DNA from: an uncultured bacterium
GTDB taxonomy: Bacteria > Verrucomicrobiota > Kiritimatiellia > CAIKKV01 > CAITUY01
DNA length: 5,262 nt
Reading direction: 5' to 3'
NCBI GenBank assembly: GCA_903934155.1
Contig: CAIZMS010000010.1
Location: 1-5,262 of the forward strand
Shown: piece after piece, positions 3,946 to 5,262 of the stretch
How positions within the stretch are numbered: the first letter of the stretch is position 1
Layout: each line of letters opens with the position of its first letter
The notes under the pieces: model-generated
Told to the model about the DNA's origin: nothing
What the model saw: the letters and a program-made list of their open reading frames with translations, nothing else
Database searches by the model: none
Translations under genes and position numbers: made by a program

Positions 3946-5262
3946 CAACACACAGGAAAATTGCAACCCCGGCCGCCCTGAAGGCGCTGGCCGCTGAATA
4001 TAAGGTCAAGGTCGAGAGCCGGATCCAGACCGGCGAGAAGGCGGCCTCCGGCAAGATCAAGCATCATGTCCTGGTGTGTACGGGCGGCGGGTGCATTGCG
4101 TCGGGTGCGCTCGATGTCAAGGCCGCGTTGGAACAGGAAATTAGTCGGCTGGATCTGGCGTCCCAGGTGAAGGTGTTTGCCACCGGCTGCCTGGGTCCTT
4201 GTGCGGTCGGACCGGTGGTCGTGGTCTATCCTGAAGGAACATTCTACGAGAATCTCACGCCAAAGAGCGCGGTCCGGATTGTCCGGGAACACCTGAAGAA
4301 AGGGAAGATTGTGGAGGAGTTTGTCCACAAGAAGGATCCTTCCCAGACCCCGGTCCCGGCCATGAAGGACATCGAGTTCCTCAACAAGCAGACCAAGATT
4401 GTCCTTCGCAATTGCGGAATTATCGATCCCCTCAGCATTGAGGAGTATATCGGTCGTGACGGGTATCTGGCATTGGCCAAGGTTCTGACCACGATGAAGC
4501 CGGATGAGGTCATTGAGACCATCAAAAAATCCGGTCTGCGCGGACGGGGTGGGGCGGGGTTCCCGACCTGGATGAAGTGGAGCCTGACCCGCAAGGCGGC
4601 GGGCGATGAGAAGTATATGCTCTGCAATGCCGATGAGGGTGATCCCGGCGCATTCATGGATCGCAGCGTGCTGGAGGGCGACCCCCACAGCGTGATCGAG
4701 GCCATGGTTATCGGGGCCTATGCGGTGGGCGCCTCGAAGGGGTTCGTGTATTGCCGCGCGGAATATCCTCTGGCGGTGGAACGGCTGACCAAAGCCATTG
4801 AAAGTGCCCGGGAGTCCGGATTCCTGGGGAACGCCATTTTTGGATCGGATTTTAATTTTGACCTTGAAATCCGAATGGGTGCGGGCGCGTTTGTCTGCGG
4901 CGAGGAAACCGCGCTCATGACATCCATCGAGGGACAGCGCGGCGAGCCGCGTCCACGGCCTCCGTTTCCGGCGAACAAGGGACTATGGGGAAAGCCCAGC
5001 GTCTTGAACAATGTGGAAACCTATGCCTCCATCCCTGCCATTATCAACCGGGGGGCGGATTGGTTTGCCTCGTACGGAACCGAGAAGAGCAAGGGCACCA
5101 AGGTGTTCGCGCTGGCAGGCGCCGTGACCATGACGGGGTTGGTGGAAGTTCCGGTGGGAACCCCGCTGGGTGAAATCATCTACGATATCGGGGGCGGCAT
5201 CCCCAACGGGAAGAAGTTCAAGGCGGCCCAGATTGGCGGGCCCTCAGGCGGGTGTATTCCGC
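3942..5262 (+). CDS. hydB: HydB/NuoF-like NADH-binding FMN flavoprotein, N-terminal 440 residues (3' end off window)
   Basis: Oxidises NADH or reduces NAD+ through FMN and passes electrons to iron-sulfur centres; in HydABC enzymes this subunit is thought to carry the bifurcating flavin. The frame is open from ATG 3942 (overlapping the previous TGA as ATGA) to the window end. Residues ~40-125 form a thioredoxin-like [2Fe-2S] domain with ligands C46, C51, C83 and C87 (C-x4-C, C-x3-C). The NuoF core follows: the FMN/NADH glycine-rich loop GLRGRGGAGFPTW (198-210), CNADEGDPGAFMDRS (228-242), GAGAFVCGEETAL (313-325) and LWGKPSVLNNVET (348-360). The visible part ends at GGPSGGCIP (432-440), typical of HydB/HndC. 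The downstream CxxCxxC [4Fe-4S] motif and any C-terminal ferredoxin modules would lie past the window; relatives are about 600 residues. Complex I NuoF lacks this N-terminal domain. HoxF-like or formate dehydrogenase partners remain alternatives. Confidence 0.92.
   Translation, partial: MTTHRKIATPAALKALAAEYKVKVESRIQTGEKAASGKIKHHVLVCTGGGCIASGALDVKAALEQEISRLDLASQVKVFATGCLGPCAVGPVVVVYPEGTFYENLTPKSAVRIVREHLKKGKIVEEFVHKKDPSQTPVPAMKDIEFLNKQTKIVLRNCGIIDPLSIEEYIGRDGYLALAKVLTTMKPDEVIETIKKSGLRGRGGAGFPTWMKWSLTRKAAGDEKYMLCNADEGDPGAFMDRSVLEGDPHSVIEAMVIGAYAVGASKGFVYCRAEYPLAVERLTKAIESARESGFLGNAIFGSDFNFDLEIRMGAGAFVCGEETALMTSIEGQRGEPRPRPPFPANKGLWGKPSVLNNVETYASIPAIINRGADWFASYGTEKSKGTKVFALAGAVTMTGLVEVPVGTPLGEIIYDIGGGIPNGKKFKAAQIGGPSGGCIP

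Noticed and set aside
3220..4688. Antisense open frames (about 248 and 265 codons) opposite the hydC- and hydB-like genes
   Set aside because: They lie opposite well-conserved Cys-ligand and FMN/NADH motifs and show no domain of their own.

Overview
The window holds six same-strand (+) protein genes from a moderately GC-rich bacterium, with no RNA genes, CRISPR array or transposase. The first part is a replication/housekeeping block: the 3' end of thymidylate kinase (tmk), DNA polymerase III delta' (holB), a RicT/YaaT-type PSP1 protein (ricT) and a PfkB-family kinase. The order tmk-holB-ricT matches the tmk...holB-yaaT order of Bacillus subtilis and recurs in distant phyla, so it does not identify the organism. 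The second part begins after a 91-bp gap containing a perfect GC-rich palindrome. It encodes a HydC/NuoE-like [2Fe-2S] protein and a 3'-truncated HydB/NuoF-like flavoprotein.

The pair fits the start of a soluble NAD(H)-linked complex, most likely a HydABC-type electron-bifurcating [FeFe] hydrogenase or an NADH-linked formate dehydrogenase. The main reason is that the flavoprotein carries a fused N-terminal thioredoxin-like ferredoxin domain that complex I NuoF lacks. This suggests an anaerobic, fermentative lifestyle. The GC-rich coding sequence, this gene content and the gap-filling short repeats give me an impression of an uncultured PVC-type bacterium (for example Kiritimatiellota), but this is only a guess.

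Layout: 1-439 tmk (5' end off the window); 391-500 inverted arrays of a 7-bp repeat running from the tmk 3' coding end through the gap; 507-1508 holB; 1512-1546 a third, degenerate array of the same repeat; 1555-2397 ricT; 2394-3305 pfkB-type kinase (4-nt overlap with ricT); 3323-3343 palindrome; 3397-3945 hydC/nuoE-like; 3942-5262 hydB/nuoF-like (4-nt overlap, runs off the window). No stretch longer than 300 bases lacks a gene.

The genes themselves belong to recognised families. The less ordinary signals are between genes: the 7-bp repeat (GAATCCA / TGGATTC) occupies the junctions in front of holB and ricT, the two genes with no visible Shine-Dalgarno sequence, and it has apparently supplied the C-terminal codons of tmk. 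I did not find convincing evidence of a wholly new biological system.
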